Positions 11,593 through 22,472 of a stretch of DNA of 43,697 nt are shown here, in pieces. Positions within the stretch are counted from its first letter, which is position 1. Every line of letters begins with the position of its first letter. Source of the DNA: Gracilariopsis chorda (taxonomy: Eukaryota; Rhodophyta; Florideophyceae; Gracilariales; Gracilariaceae); NCBI GenBank assembly GCA_003194525.1, contig NBIV01000393.1, positions 1 to 43,697 of the forward strand, written 5' to 3'. A program made the position numbers and the translations under genes. The notes under the pieces are model-generated. The model saw only the letters and a program-made list of their open reading frames with translations, was not told the DNA's origin and did not search any database.

Positions 11593-12799
11593 CTATGTCT
11601 TCTCGTCAAGGCTTCCCGGTGCTGCGAGCTCAATTTGGCGATCAACGTTATCGGCTGTGGGAAGAAGCAATTCCAAGGTAGGGCTACTGACAATGGGTCG
11701 CGGGATACCAAGCGCCACATTATGAGAGTGAGATTTAGCATAGACGAACAAAAAACCAGATACAAGGGCAAGGAAAACGCCGAACCACGCGTGGGGAGTA
11801 AACTTGGTGCGAAAAATAGCTGCTCCCAACAGAACGATAGCGATCTTATTCGTTTGAGCGAGGTAGCGAAGCACATCACTTGAGGCGGCTTCAAACGCGG
11901 ATAACACGGACACTAAACAGCCGGCACTGAGCGCAAATGAGAATACGAGCGGAATCTTTGCTGAAAGGGGGAGCAAAGCGACCTGATGAGAAAACGTAGG
12001 TAGCTCTTGATTGAAGAAAGCAAAGACCAGGGCGACTGGGAGTGAGAGTAGATTGGCGACAAAAGCCTTGTCCGTAGCGCGGTAGCTGCCGGCGCAGTAG
12101 CGTAGACTTAGTACGTAGAAGATATGGGTGGAAACATTGAAACATGACCAGGCGTAGCCGAGCAAAGAGGTTTCGGATATGGCACTGGCCGAATCGAACG
12201 TGAATACGTTGGCAAGCATGGAAATTGCCATTGCGGCATAGACACCGCTAGGAATGGAGTGTCCAAAGGCGATTCGTTCGACTGTTGTAACACCAAGCGG
12301 AGCAAGACTCTTTACAACAGTGAACGCGGGAAGTGAAATGAATCGCAATGAGCGGGCGTTGGAGTAGTGGTAGAGAAGGAAGAGAGCTGAGGGCAGAAAC
12401 ATGTGGGAGAAGTGGGTGGAAGAAATGACTGGGGTCTCCCTTCGCACGATGGCAACTACGGAAAATGCAAGCACGACGACGAGGCATTGGACGGCTATGA
12501 TAAGCCAGGGGTAGTCGAAAAGCGGTTGCGAGAAGACAGCCTTGTTGGCTAAGACGAGGGCGACGGACTGAGTAGCCCACCATAGACAGGCGAGAATTCC
12601 GGCGGCGTCCCAGACGAGGTCGGAAAAGCGCGCTGCGATTGGGCTGGCGGCGGCGGTAACAACGCGAATGCCGGAAATGCCGCCGCCGGCGAAAGGCTTT
12701 TGAGACGTCGTGATGAAGGGGGTGGACGGAGGAAAGGCTTATGGTCGAGGATTGGGAAGAACGTGGAAGGAGTTGGTTAAAAGGTAGATACGGCGACAT
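11593..12799 (-). CDS. Nucleotide-sugar / triose-phosphate type transporter (DMT)
   Basis: A hydrophobic protein of about 370-380 residues with around ten membrane segments, from the drug/metabolite transporter superfamily. N-terminal marks are LVLANKAVFSQPLFDYPWL. The C-terminal marks are NKIAIVLLGAAIF, WFGVFLALVSGF and LFVYAKS, as in Golgi nucleotide-sugar and plastid phosphate translocators. Substrate cannot be told. The tail is short and polar. The start is uncertain. The coding frame is open back to a TAA near 12748 without an ATG, while an ATG at 12797-12799 begins a good N-terminus in another frame. A frameshift or small intron between about 12,700 and 12,760 would join them. It is divergent from the membrane-protein gene at 13204. 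Confidence 0.75.
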
Positions 12800-13203
12800 T
12801 ACGCAGGTGTGCGAGGTGTGGGCACGGAGATAGGTAAAGGTTTAATGCGCCAGGACTGCTTGACAGTGTACGAAGGGTAAGTCCTACAGCGTGCAACGCT
12901 GGTTTTGGCGTGTTGGCAGCACCCAAAAATTTAGCCCTGCAGCAGATAATCTTCTGTGACAACGGCAATATGATATCCGTTTGAGGGTTAAGCGTTAGCA
13001 ATCTACAGCTCATCGTTGGATGCACTCTTGCTAAAGCTACAGATGCATCGTTGCTTCGTTCAGAAGTCCTCTTCTCTTCCACTCCGAATGGGGGTCTCGG
13101 CACCGTTTCTCCATTTCTTTCCCATGGCCTGCTTCACCCGGGGCTCTTCGAGGAGCCCTCCAAAGTGCTTGTCTTCCGCGTTCACTTCCCTCGCGTTCAA
13201 ATC
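12800..13203. promoter_or_regulatory. Divergent intergenic region
   Basis: 404 bases separate the presumed starts of the transporter (-) and the membrane protein (+), so both promoters must lie here. No TATA box or repeated operator stands out. The + frame stays open upstream to 13051 without a further ATG, so 13204 is the natural start. Confidence 0.45.
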
Positions 13204-14445
13204 ATGACCTCCATCGAAGAAGGCCAGCCGCTTGGAGGAGTGAACGATGCGCTCTCCTCGCTGCAGTCGTTTCCCACCATCATCGCCGCTTTGGCCGTCG
13301 TGTTGGCTGCTCTGCAAGCAGTGCTCTGCATGGAATCTGTCGATCCCTGTCGTTTATCGCGCCGCAAAATGAACATTCTTCTCGGTCTTGAGTTGGTAGA
13401 GACCGCCATTCTCGTCGCATCCGAGCTGCTGTCGTTTCTCGAACTTCGCTCCTCACTGGTCCAAGCGTTTCCATCGCTATATTTCGTGGCTCCCTGTCTC
13501 TTGGCCGCGGGCATTTTGCAGCTTCTGGCAGAGGTGTACTTCACTATGGCTGTCGTTACGAAGAGTCGCATTTCCTGGATTCCGGTTTCCGCCATGGGTT
13601 CCACATCCGCATTCTGGGAAATCATTCCGTTTTCTGTTACTCTTTTGTTGTCGTTCACCGTCATAGGTTGGCGCTTTCGCTGGTGGTTGCGTGGTAATGC
13701 TGTCTCCGAGTCCGTTGCCCTGGATGCTGTGCAGTCTGACCCCGCTCTTAAGGCCGGTGTCATGGGCTTCGCCGTTGGCTGGACCGTGTCCGTTAGCGCA
13801 CTTCTATTCATTACCCTTTTGCTTACGGATTGTGCGGATGACGGACCCAGCTACGTGGCTGGTCTCCGCTACCTGTGGCGCCCAGATCAATGGCTCGACG
13901 AACAGCATGACGGAACCAAGCTGTGGTATCGCCGCTTTGAGAGCAACGATCAGGCTGTGCAGGAGTATATAGCCTCAGCCGTTCTCGATAGCAACGTGCT
14001 GCTGCCGAGGGGACTTGGTGAGATACAGGCTCATCTAGAACGTACTCCGCTTCATGTCGGAAATGCAATTGTCGGAAACGATAGAAAGTACTGCAAGGAA
14101 GAGGACAGGAAGGCGCATCGACTTCAGAGAGTTGTCATGCTTGCGGAGCACGTCGTTGTTTTACCGTTGCTAATCGTCCTAATCGTGATTATAGCTCGCA
14201 ATCATGATAATCTGGACAAGCTCCATTTCGATGCAATAAGGCAGCTAGCAGATGCGACTGTCATTCTTGCATTCGTCGAAGTCGCCATTGGTCTAAAGAA
14301 CTTGATCTGGGGGATAAGCGGCACCGGCAAAAAGGAGTTTTCTTCTGTCTCTGATGACGAGCGCTTGCAATCACTGAATGTTATCTCCTACGATTACTGC
14401 CAGGCACGAGCCACTTCTCCGGCGGTTCGAACTCCTGAGGTTTAG
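13204..14445 (+). CDS. Seven-helix membrane protein of unknown function
   Basis: 413 residues from ATG at 13204 (MTSIEEG). About seven hydrophobic segments are visible: FPTIIAALAVVLAALQAVL; LLGLELVETAILVASELL; LYFVAPCLLAAGILQLLAEV; IIPFSVTLLLSFTVIGW; VMGFAVGWTVSVSALLFITL; VVVLPLLIVLIVIIA; and ATVILAFVEVAIGLKNL. A polar loop of about 110 residues lies between segments 5 and 6, with a Trp/Asp-rich start (YLWRPDQWLDEQHD). The N-terminus has no clear signal peptide. I do not recognise the family; receptor- or channel-like is only a guess. It is a single exon with uninterrupted frame. Confidence 0.8.
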   Translation: MTSIEEGQPLGGVNDALSSLQSFPTIIAALAVVLAALQAVLCMESVDPCRLSRRKMNILLGLELVETAILVASELLSFLELRSSLVQAFPSLYFVAPCLLAAGILQLLAEVYFTMAVVTKSRISWIPVSAMGSTSAFWEIIPFSVTLLLSFTVIGWRFRWWLRGNAVSESVALDAVQSDPALKAGVMGFAVGWTVSVSALLFITLLLTDCADDGPSYVAGLRYLWRPDQWLDEQHDGTKLWYRRFESNDQAVQEYIASAVLDSNVLLPRGLGEIQAHLERTPLHVGNAIVGNDRKYCKEEDRKAHRLQRVVMLAEHVVVLPLLIVLIVIIARNHDNLDKLHFDAIRQLADATVILAFVEVAIGLKNLIWGISGTGKKEFSSVSDDERLQSLNVISYDYCQARATSPAVRTPEV

Positions 14446-17400
14446 TAATTGTGTCAAAAGTCTTCCATCACGTGGCTTACAATACCTCTGGAGGTTACAT
14501 CGGTCCACTCTTTTGGATTGTCCCTTTCAATTCACGATACTGATTCAGCTCCATGTGCACTCGTTCGCCACATCAAACATTTCTTGTTCATCATATGCAT
14601 GGTTCCCGCCACTTGCAACGGCGCTCTTTCTGGGATCTTTCTCCCATTCTTATCCGCTGTAGTTAACATCGTTTTTAGCATTCTGACGAACATGTCATGC
14701 GTGATTTGTTGTTGCGTTATCTCAAGATCTGCAGACTGTTTACCGTGCGATCCGTTCCGTATCCTATCCGAGCTTGCGAAATGGTCATGACTTGCACGAG
14801 TGCCGAGATCATCAGTCTCAGGCAGTGTTCCGAAAGCTCTTGGGGTAGACCTCATTGGAGGTGCAACTTCCCCTCTGTCCAACCTGACCAAACTCAAACT
14901 CTGAACTCATGTCATCCAAGAATCGTGAGAGAGGCCGATGGAATTCTGGAACGCTCTTGTCACAACACTTGTTCTATCCATAGTTTGCACGAAGGTTGCA
15001 AAAGGGAGAAGATTTGCCACGCGAAGGTCTTGTTAGACAAGCAAAAAAACATGACTCTCTGCTATCAACCGTCTTGCGAAGTCCTTCTCCGGTGCTGTTT
15101 TCTTTGAGGTCGCTGCTCCGGGGCATCATACTGCGGAGCGTATTTGAAATTTCTTTTTCTTGAAGGCGACGACTTGTACAGCCTTGCGTTGTGTGGACTC
15201 GTTGTAGAATGCCATGATGTGTCTACGCCAATTCATACGTTCATAATACAATGAGGCTTGCGAATTATAGAGCTGGAATGAAGATCCTCTAATTGAATTC
15301 TTCTGCACTGTCCGCCTCTCGACTCGTAACTAATGCCCTACTAATCGTCACTTTCTTCTGACAGAAGGATTTGGAGTATCGTCTTTCTCGGTGACAACAA
15401 AACCAGCACACTTGTAAGGAGCATGACGAGATCGTCAAGCAAAACTGCAACTTGGACTATGGAAGGCACCAAGCACATGGCGTCCCAGCAACACTGTTCG
15501 CCGTATCGGGCGAGCTCAAGTGGACACTTTCTGGTTGGCTTGGGCACCGGAGATTCATAAATTTCAAGGCATTTGCATTTAGGTCACTGAGATGCCAACT
15601 CGTCCGCCGTTCGTTGGACAGTATTCTCGCCGCACCATATCTGCGTGCGCCTCGTGCACGAACATGCACCTCCAACAACTTGTGGAATTCGCGGGCACAT
15701 AGTTTACACCTCTCGTTGAGACTGTGAGGTCAACTTGAGCGCTATCTATAATGGAACGACGCGCGGCCGAACGACATTTGACATACAAATTTGCGGCATC
15801 ATGCACGCGAGGTTGATATGTTGTCTTGTTCCATAGCTCTGAGAAGTTCTCCCACCATTCAGCTTCATTGCAATGCATGTATCTGCTCCAAGGGCTTGCA
15901 CTGGCCAAAGATGAGAGAAGACTACCTCAGAGAGGATGCATCTCCCATATCACTGGAATGAGAAATCGAGCCCACGCGATTCGCACGTGCCTGGTCGCCT
16001 CTGCTTGTGTGCACGAAAGCAGCAGAAGAACATGACCAGTCCGTGCCGCATACCAAGGGTATGCTTATGCTGCTCAATGACTGCGGCCAAGCACAAGCCA
16101 AACATCGTATTGTAGTACTTCTATTCGATACAAGGATAAACAAGCACGTCAGACGGAGCCGTGTTGCTTTTGAGACTTGATGCGTGTTCGAAAGGTAACG
16201 GTGGGCGGCGCCACTGTGTCGTGGGATATGGATTCACTGCAAAACCCTTTTCTCTTTTCGCCCTTGATTCTTTATCGGCGCTATGCATACTCGGGTACCA
16301 ACGGCGAGAGCTAGCAATCTACCTTCGGAGCATACGGCTACATGAATGAAATAGGCAGTCGGGTGCTTGTGTGTGACAGCTTGTCATAAGGATGTGATGC
16401 TTCTGTGTTCAACCCATGGTCGAAGAGGTTTATAGTATGATGACATTAACGCGCTAATTCCAAGAGCTAACGCCCTATGCTTCACACCCCAATAGAAAAC
16501 CCCTACAATAAACGACCACGAGCGTAGCTGCAGCTATTCCCAAGCAGGCTCTAGTTTCCGATCCTTTTCTCTTTCACTCTGACTCAGATCATCAAAGAAG
16601 TGACGTTTTAATATTCTTCAGCAACCAAGTTCTTGTCCATTGCGGAGTTTCCGTTTTTTAAGGACTAACCAGGATAGATGTAACAATGGATACAGTGCTA
16701 TTTGAGCAGTTACTAGGATGGAGTGCTACGAAGATGTGGTGACCGTTGTACAGAAACAGATCTTGGCCTATCGACATGGACGTACTACGTGTAGGGCTTG
16801 CAGAAGAGACAAAGGCTTGTAGGAGGGACAGTATTTCTTCTTCTTCTTTATTGTGGACAACAGCTTTCTATTACTAAGCTGAAGGAGAGCTTTCAGTAAA
16901 AGCTTTCTCTTTTCAGGAAGGTCAAGAACTTCTGTGGCTCATGTCGGATAGAGACAGTATTTGCCTGTAATAGATACAAAGAGTCGGGAATGGATATGTA
17001 AGTAGTTCTGGCGACCCAGGGCGTCGTCTGGGAGAGAAGGCATCGACCTCTTTGGCTTTACTCCTACCTAAACATATTGTTTGCTACAGTAGAGGGCCAG
17101 GTGCGAGGTTTGGACACAGCAGTGAACGAAAAAGCTGAAGCGAAATGGATAAACGTTTGGGTTTGCGTGTACCTTAGCTTTCGGGGGGAGATGGGCTCTC
17201 ACAGATCGCAATTGAACGCGCAGTGTCCGTAATAACGAAAGAGAGCGGAGTAACGGTCTTGCTCTGGAATGACGACATGCGTTAAGGATTTAGGCAGAAG
17301 TCAAAACATGTTCTCCCCTCGAAGTTCGTAGTTGTGAATTGATTGGCCGACTCCAGGACAAGCCATCACTGAGAGAACTATTCAGTCTATAGAGGGCAAT

Positions 17401-17710
17401 TATTCTTGCCGCGCTGGGTGAAACACATCCATCAGAGTCGAATGACTCCGAAGCGTTAGCCTTCTAACCTTTCAACACGATGCAGTAGACAAGGAACCTT
17501 TTGAACTCGCCATATCGTGGTATGGTAGGCCTGGTTCCTAGTCAAAGCTATCCTACGAAGCGATTTGGGTTCGCATTTGGGTATAGCATGGAAATCGGTA
17601 ACATACAAGCGACTCCCGGTAAATAAAGAGCAGTTAGTCCCTTTAGACCACTCTCTCAAGGAAGTGCTTTTGACAAGTCTATATCACATCACGACGGAAT
17701 CCCGGAAAAC
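14446..17710. other. 3.2 kb with no supportable gene
   Basis: Frames are short and unrecognisable. A - strand stretch at about 15341-15878 (a frame ending 15579 with a CWRC...HEAH pattern, then a hydrophobic frame 15341-15547) is mildly protein-like and may be a decayed gene. A short CTTCTT tract lies near 16840. Nothing else is seen. Confidence 0.5.
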
Positions 17711-20688
17711 CTATCTTGGTAACTTCTCGAACGTGATGAGGTCAAGAAAGACAAAAGAGGGCTCCGCGTTTGATTCATTCACGTGCTTCTCTACAATGAC
17801 TGTGTTTCTTCTACTTTCAAAGACGAGGGGTATGATGCTATGCCTTACGCTTCGCTTGGATTGTTTCTCTGTCTCTTGGGCTCCACCGGGTTTGGACGAG
17901 GAGGCCTTTTTCGAAGATGATTTCTGTGAAGATTTGTTGGTCCCCTTCTCTGCTTCTTTGAGCTTCTGAGCCTGTTTTTCAAGTCGTATCTTCTTTCTAT
18001 ATTCTGCAGCCTTGATAAGATCGAGGGCTCCAAAAAAGTCGATGTCCAGCACCCCAATCTCGGCATTTCGCAGTGAAACATATGTGTCGTCGTGCACTAC
18101 GTACGACCCGTATGGGCCCAAAGCTGCTCTGATTTCATGGCCTGAGTCCGGATGAGCGCCCAGAGAACGTGGAAGGCTTAACAACTTTGCTGCCACGTCA
18201 ATCGTAACATCTTCCGCATCCATACCTGGAAGCAAGCCACATCGTCTGGGCTTTGTGCCCTCCGGATAGTCTTCCTCGTTGCCGAGCTGCAGGTATGGCC
18301 CATACCTGGACGTCTTGAGCAATATAGCCTTCCCAGTTTCTGGATCAGTCCCGATTTCAGGCTTTTCTGCTATCCGCAGGATCTGTCGCAATCGAATCGC
18401 GGATAATTCTTCTCCTAATGTAGTCTTTGGCAAGGATGCTACCACTTTACCGCGCCTTTCCACGTATGGTCCATAGGAACTAACAAGTACTCTTGTATGT
18501 TCCCAGTCGTCTCTTGATGCAGCAGCGCCTTCAGTGCTATCGGTTTCTTGTGATACTGATTGCGATTTCCTCTTGGTACTCGGAGATGTGGAAGGAAGAA
18601 CGTCAACGTTCTTCAGACTCAACCGCTTCGCTTCCTCCCCAGCGGCCTCGATCATTTCTTTAGGCATGTTCGGCAGCAAAATTTGACGAAAAGCGCTGGC
18701 TTCAATCTCGCTTTCGGTGCGCGCTACAGTGGCAGAAAGCCCGGTCCTTCCGCAGTAATACTCATGCAAAAACTGGGTACGATCTGCCAAACCTGCAGCA
18801 ATTTGATCAAGGGCTGTTTCCATACGTGCTGTGAACTCAGCGTCAACAAAAGAGGGAAAGTGACGAGCCAACAACTTTTCCACAGCAAAAGCTGTAAGGC
18901 CAGGGACCAAGGCCCTCGGGGTACTTTCTTCTCTCCAGGTAATGAGGATCCACGGAAAATGTATCCTCTCGTAATGAGTTTTTCAATGATACCAGCATAT
19001 GTGCTTGGTCGGCCCACACCGAGCTCTTCCAAAACTTTCACGAGAGATGCATCATTGAAACGAGGGGGCGGCTTTGTTTCGTGGTCTAAAACCTGAAAGT
19101 CTCGGAATTCAATCGCCATGCCCTCGTGTACTCTTGGCAAAAACGGAGATTCTTCCCGAGCGCTAGCATCTTGAAGCGCTTTCAGGAAACCTGCCTGCAC
19201 AACGGTAGTCCCAGTAGCTTTAAACACGACGACGTCAACGGCTTTATCACTGAGAGCAGGAACTTCTACTCTGATAGTTGTGCTGTGAAGCTTGGCACTG
19301 CACATTTGAGACGCCAATGTCCGTCGAAAAATAAGTGAGTAAACGGACTGCTCGTCCTCGTTAAGGTCTGTGAGTTCATGAGGTTCTTTGAATTTTGAAC
19401 CTGCTGGACGAATTGCTTCGTGAGCTGCTTGCGAAGCCTTTCGTTTCGATCCACGTGTGACCGTGTTCTGGTCGCGAAGAACATCCTTTCCGTAAATCTG
19501 TTGCACGGCTTCTCGACAAGACGCGACTGCTTGATCGCTGAGCTTAGGGTTGTCGGTGCGCATGTATGTGATAAGTCCATTCTCATACAGCTTCTGCGCA
19601 ATGCGCATGGTTCTCCCAGCTCCAAAACCGAATCGGTTTCCGCATTCCTGTTGAAGGGTAGACGTTATAAGCGGGGTCGGTGGATGACGGGAAGTTTCAC
19701 GATGTTCCACTGATTTGACAGTAGCGTTGTGGCAGTCGAGTCTTTCACATAACGCTGTCATCCTGTCGTGATCAAATCGCGTGCGCGCGTTCTTTCGAGC
19801 AGCATCAGTCAACTCCCCGGTTTCATCATCAAAATCAGTCCCTTTGACCATCCGCACGCCGTTTATCTCGGACAAAATTGCAGTTATTGGGGTAGAAGAA
19901 GCTAAGAATGTGGCAGATGCACCAGAGTACTTGGCGCACTGAAATCGCACACGCTGGATCTCTCGCTGCACTATAACGGACATAGCAACGCTTTGCACGC
20001 GACCAGCACTAAGACCTTTCGCTATCTTCTTCCATAACAGCGGCGACATAGTATATCCTGCTAGACGATCAAGCACCCGACGCGTTTCCTGCGCACTGAC
20101 GAGGTTAAGGTCAACTTGGCGACAGTTGGAAAAGGCATGCAGAATGGCTTCAGGTGTGATCTCCTGGAAGACAGCGCGCTTTACTGGTACGCAGGGTTTG
20201 AGCACTTCTGTGAGATGCCATGATATGGCTTCCCCTTCGCGGTCATCATCAGTAGCCAAGATCAACTGCTGACTCTTCTCGAGTTCTTTCTTGAGCTCGC
20301 GAATAATGTGGAGCTTGCCTGCGATCAAAACGTAAAGCGGTCGAAAGTCATTATCTACATCGACGCCGAGGCGCGCCCAGGGCTCTGACTTGTACTTTGC
20401 GGGGATGCGCTTGGCGGAGGATGGAATTTCGCGAACGTGGCCTACGCAGCTGCGGACGGAGTAGTGGTCGGGGACAATCTTCTGAATTGTCAGAGCTTTC
20501 GCTGGAGACTCGACGATTACGAGAGTAGGTACATTGTCCGCCACACAGGCTGCTGTGGCAAATACGCGGCAGCGATGGCGGTGGAGGGGAAGCAGCGACG
20601 GTCGTGTTAGAAGAGAGATTGGAGCCACGAACGAAGGGAGCACGTGGATGGTTTTCATAACGTGAAGACGATGCCCCACTATCGACAT
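17711..20688 (-). CDS. topA: DNA topoisomerase I, bacterial type IA, probably organellar
   Basis: About 990 residues. It relaxes negatively supercoiled DNA by single-strand passage through a 5'-phosphotyrosine link. Counting from the ATG at 20688: leader-like residues 1-50 (S, R, L-rich); Toprim with VIVESPAKA (Glu about 60) and TDDDREGEA (about 146-154); active-site region LITYMRTDN with Tyr about 375; then VGRPSTYAGII and FTARMETALDQIA. The C-terminus has no zinc ribbons but repeats of the type YGPYVERRGK, SRYGPYLQLG and LGPYGSYVV, as in cyanobacterial enzymes, followed by a Lys/Ser-rich tail. This points to a plastid or mitochondrial enzyme of cyanobacterial origin. The frame breaks once near 18,915-18,935, just before ALVPGLTAFAV; one more C in CCCC would repair it, so an assembly slip or a real mutation is possible. 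Alternative ATG at 20658. Confidence 0.9.
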
Positions 20689-20929
20689 CGTCAGTGATCC
20701 GACGCCAATGTCCTTGAAGAAGATGGCGGAGATCTGACGAGGAGGCAGGTTGCGCACCGAGAAATCCTAGAATATTCTTCGAAAAGCTCGGGAAATTTGC
20801 AAACTAATCAGAGTCAGACGTGCTGTCAGAGGGGGCGTCCAGGAGATTAAGAGAATAAATCAATTTGCGTCATGGTTTTGAGTCAACGCCGAAATCGTGA
20901 ACATTCGTTGATGATTGTCAGGCAGTTCC
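20689..20929 (-). promoter_or_regulatory. Remaining topA upstream region before the Copia insertion
   Basis: Only about 240 bases separate the topA ATG from the 5' end of the inserted Copia element. The original upstream DNA continues at 28231 past the element. No clear promoter element is recognised. Confidence 0.4.
20925..20929. repeat. Target-site duplication, left copy (GTTCC)
   Basis: GTTCC directly precedes the TG of the 5' LTR and recurs at 28226-28230 directly after the 3' LTR. Five bases is the usual length for Copia elements. Confidence 0.9.
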
Positions 20930-21181
20930 TGTGACACATACACGTGTACACTGTCATGCCAAGCCGCGACGCCCGGCATCTCCCGCGCTCCTCCCGGCGC
21001 GGAGGTGCAAAAGAGCCTTTGAGGAGCGCGACCAAAAACAAATAAAGAAGCGCCAGCACGATGCTGGCGTGGGGAGCGGACAGCCAAGGGTAGACGGCGG
21101 AATTACGTCCCTTTCGGTCCCCCGCGTTTTTGCCTCTGACAATCCAACCCTCCGAACTCAGCGATGTTTCAGCCTTCCATA
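20930..21181 (+). repeat. 5' LTR of the Copia element (252 bp)
   Basis: Starts TGTGACACATACACG and ends CAGCCTTCCATA, so the 3' end is TA rather than the usual CA. The match with 27975-28225 and the flanking GTTCC set these limits. Confidence 0.9.
21041..21069 (+). terminator. LTR poly(A) signal with hairpin
   Basis: AATAAA (21041-21046) is followed at once by an 8-bp hairpin, CGCCAGCA (21051-21058) pairing with 21062-21069. The 3' LTR keeps it at 28085-28113 with a T-to-C change that shortens the stem. Confidence 0.5.
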
Positions 21182-21194
21182 GTTATGGGCCCAG
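21182..21194 (+). promoter_or_regulatory. Primer-binding site for half tRNA-iMet
   Basis: GTTATGGGCCCAG follows the LTR directly. It is the exact reverse complement of CTGGGCCCATAAC, the anticodon stem and loop (anticodon CAT) of the conserved eukaryotic initiator tRNA. Drosophila copia and yeast Ty5 prime from such an internal tRNA-iMet fragment rather than from the CCA end. Confidence 0.75.
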
Positions 21195-22472
21195 ACCCAA
21201 CGCCCTCTAAACCGCTTGCATCGACTGATCCGCCGATGTTTAACCCAGAAGGCGATCTACAAGAATATTGTCGGGATGTGACTCACTGGGTGGAAACCAT
21301 TCAAGCTACCGCTGAAAACGGCACGGATCGCATGCACAAAACAGTGTACGCTACACTTGCACGTCATTTGTACGACCGTGGACTACCCCGAGAAAAAACA
21401 TCTATCGTGGATGAAGCACAGATTAAGAAAATCATCTACTACAAGCAGAACGATCAAATTGAAGGAGTTAGGCAGATTGCGCACCTTATTGCAATTGACC
21501 CACTTATTGCAGCTGCTACTAGGCTGATATCTTCTTTCCATCACTCAATGTAAGTGTCGTCTAAATGAGGACCTTAGCGTTTTGGTTTCACGCTTCCGAG
21601 GTTTAGCTTCCGATCATCTGATGTATGTTGGTCTTTCGAAGTCCGCCCAAGTTAGCCAAGTCTTGGCAATCACCTTGCTGAACAATGCCATGCTTAGCGA
21701 GGAAACCCTGACAAACGCAAAGCTTCAGCTTATGTCTTTAGCAGAAGTACGTCAGAGGTCTGAAGGTGAACCCAAATTATCCATGTCCAAGTCTTCTCAC
21801 GAATCACTTCTGACGTTTATCCGGGAGATCCCTGAATGTTATGAGAACGACGAAGCCACACCACAGCCCTCCGACAAAGCTAATACTGTTCGTCGCAAGG
21901 CCACTGATATGGTTAACGGTGCTCGTCAACTCATACACCGCAACTCAGAACTGTTCAACTACATAACGGAGATGACAAACCAGCATTCAATCACTCGTGA
22001 CATGTTCTCTACCGGCGAACGCTGCAAGCTCAACCTTGAGGATGCTGTAAAGGTAATAAGGAATCTCACCTTCACTCCCAAGAAGTCCAAAAAGGCCTAC
22101 ACCAAGGCCGACATAGAGAACATGGTCGTAAAACGGGTTCAACAAGCTCTTGCAGCCTTTCAGAAGCGAAAACAGCCCAACCGTAGCTCTCGCTCTGCGA
22201 AAATGCCTCGCAACAGTGGAAGTAACAATAGCAGACTGCCTTCTAATCGAAGTTTCTCGGGCAAGAGAAACCGACCGGAGCCCGAATTCTGCTACGACTG
22301 TGGTGACCCAGGTCATTGTCGTGGAGATTCCAAGTGCAAGCGCCATAGCTTCCTGACCAAGAAGATCAGAAGCGAAGCAGAACCACGAAGCAATCCTAAG
22401 GATACTAAGATGGACAGAAGCAACCGGGCTTTTCGCCAGTGCTCCAACCCCTCACAACGCAGTCATCTCTAA
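21185..22472 (+). pseudogene. gag: Copia gag (capsid / nucleocapsid)
   Basis: The frame starts with ATG at 21185 inside the primer site; an in-frame ATG at 21164 lies within the LTR. A frameshift at about 21550-21582 splits the capsid region (GVRQIAHLIAIDPLIAAAT, then DHLMYVGLSKS). The second part, to TAA at 22472, has a Lys/Arg/Ser-rich segment and a zinc-knuckle-like motif CYDCGDPGHCRGDSKC, with a longer H-to-C spacing than the standard CX2CX4HX4C. Gag would form the particle and bind RNA. Confidence 0.8.

Noticed and set aside
18912..18937. Ultra-short (23-26 base) intron to repair topA
   Set aside because: It would restore the frame, but a one-base error in a C run is simpler.
20954..21142. 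Frames within the Copia LTRs (for example 20954-21142 and 27999-28262)
   Set aside because: They lie in LTR sequence repeated at both ends and show no codon constraint.
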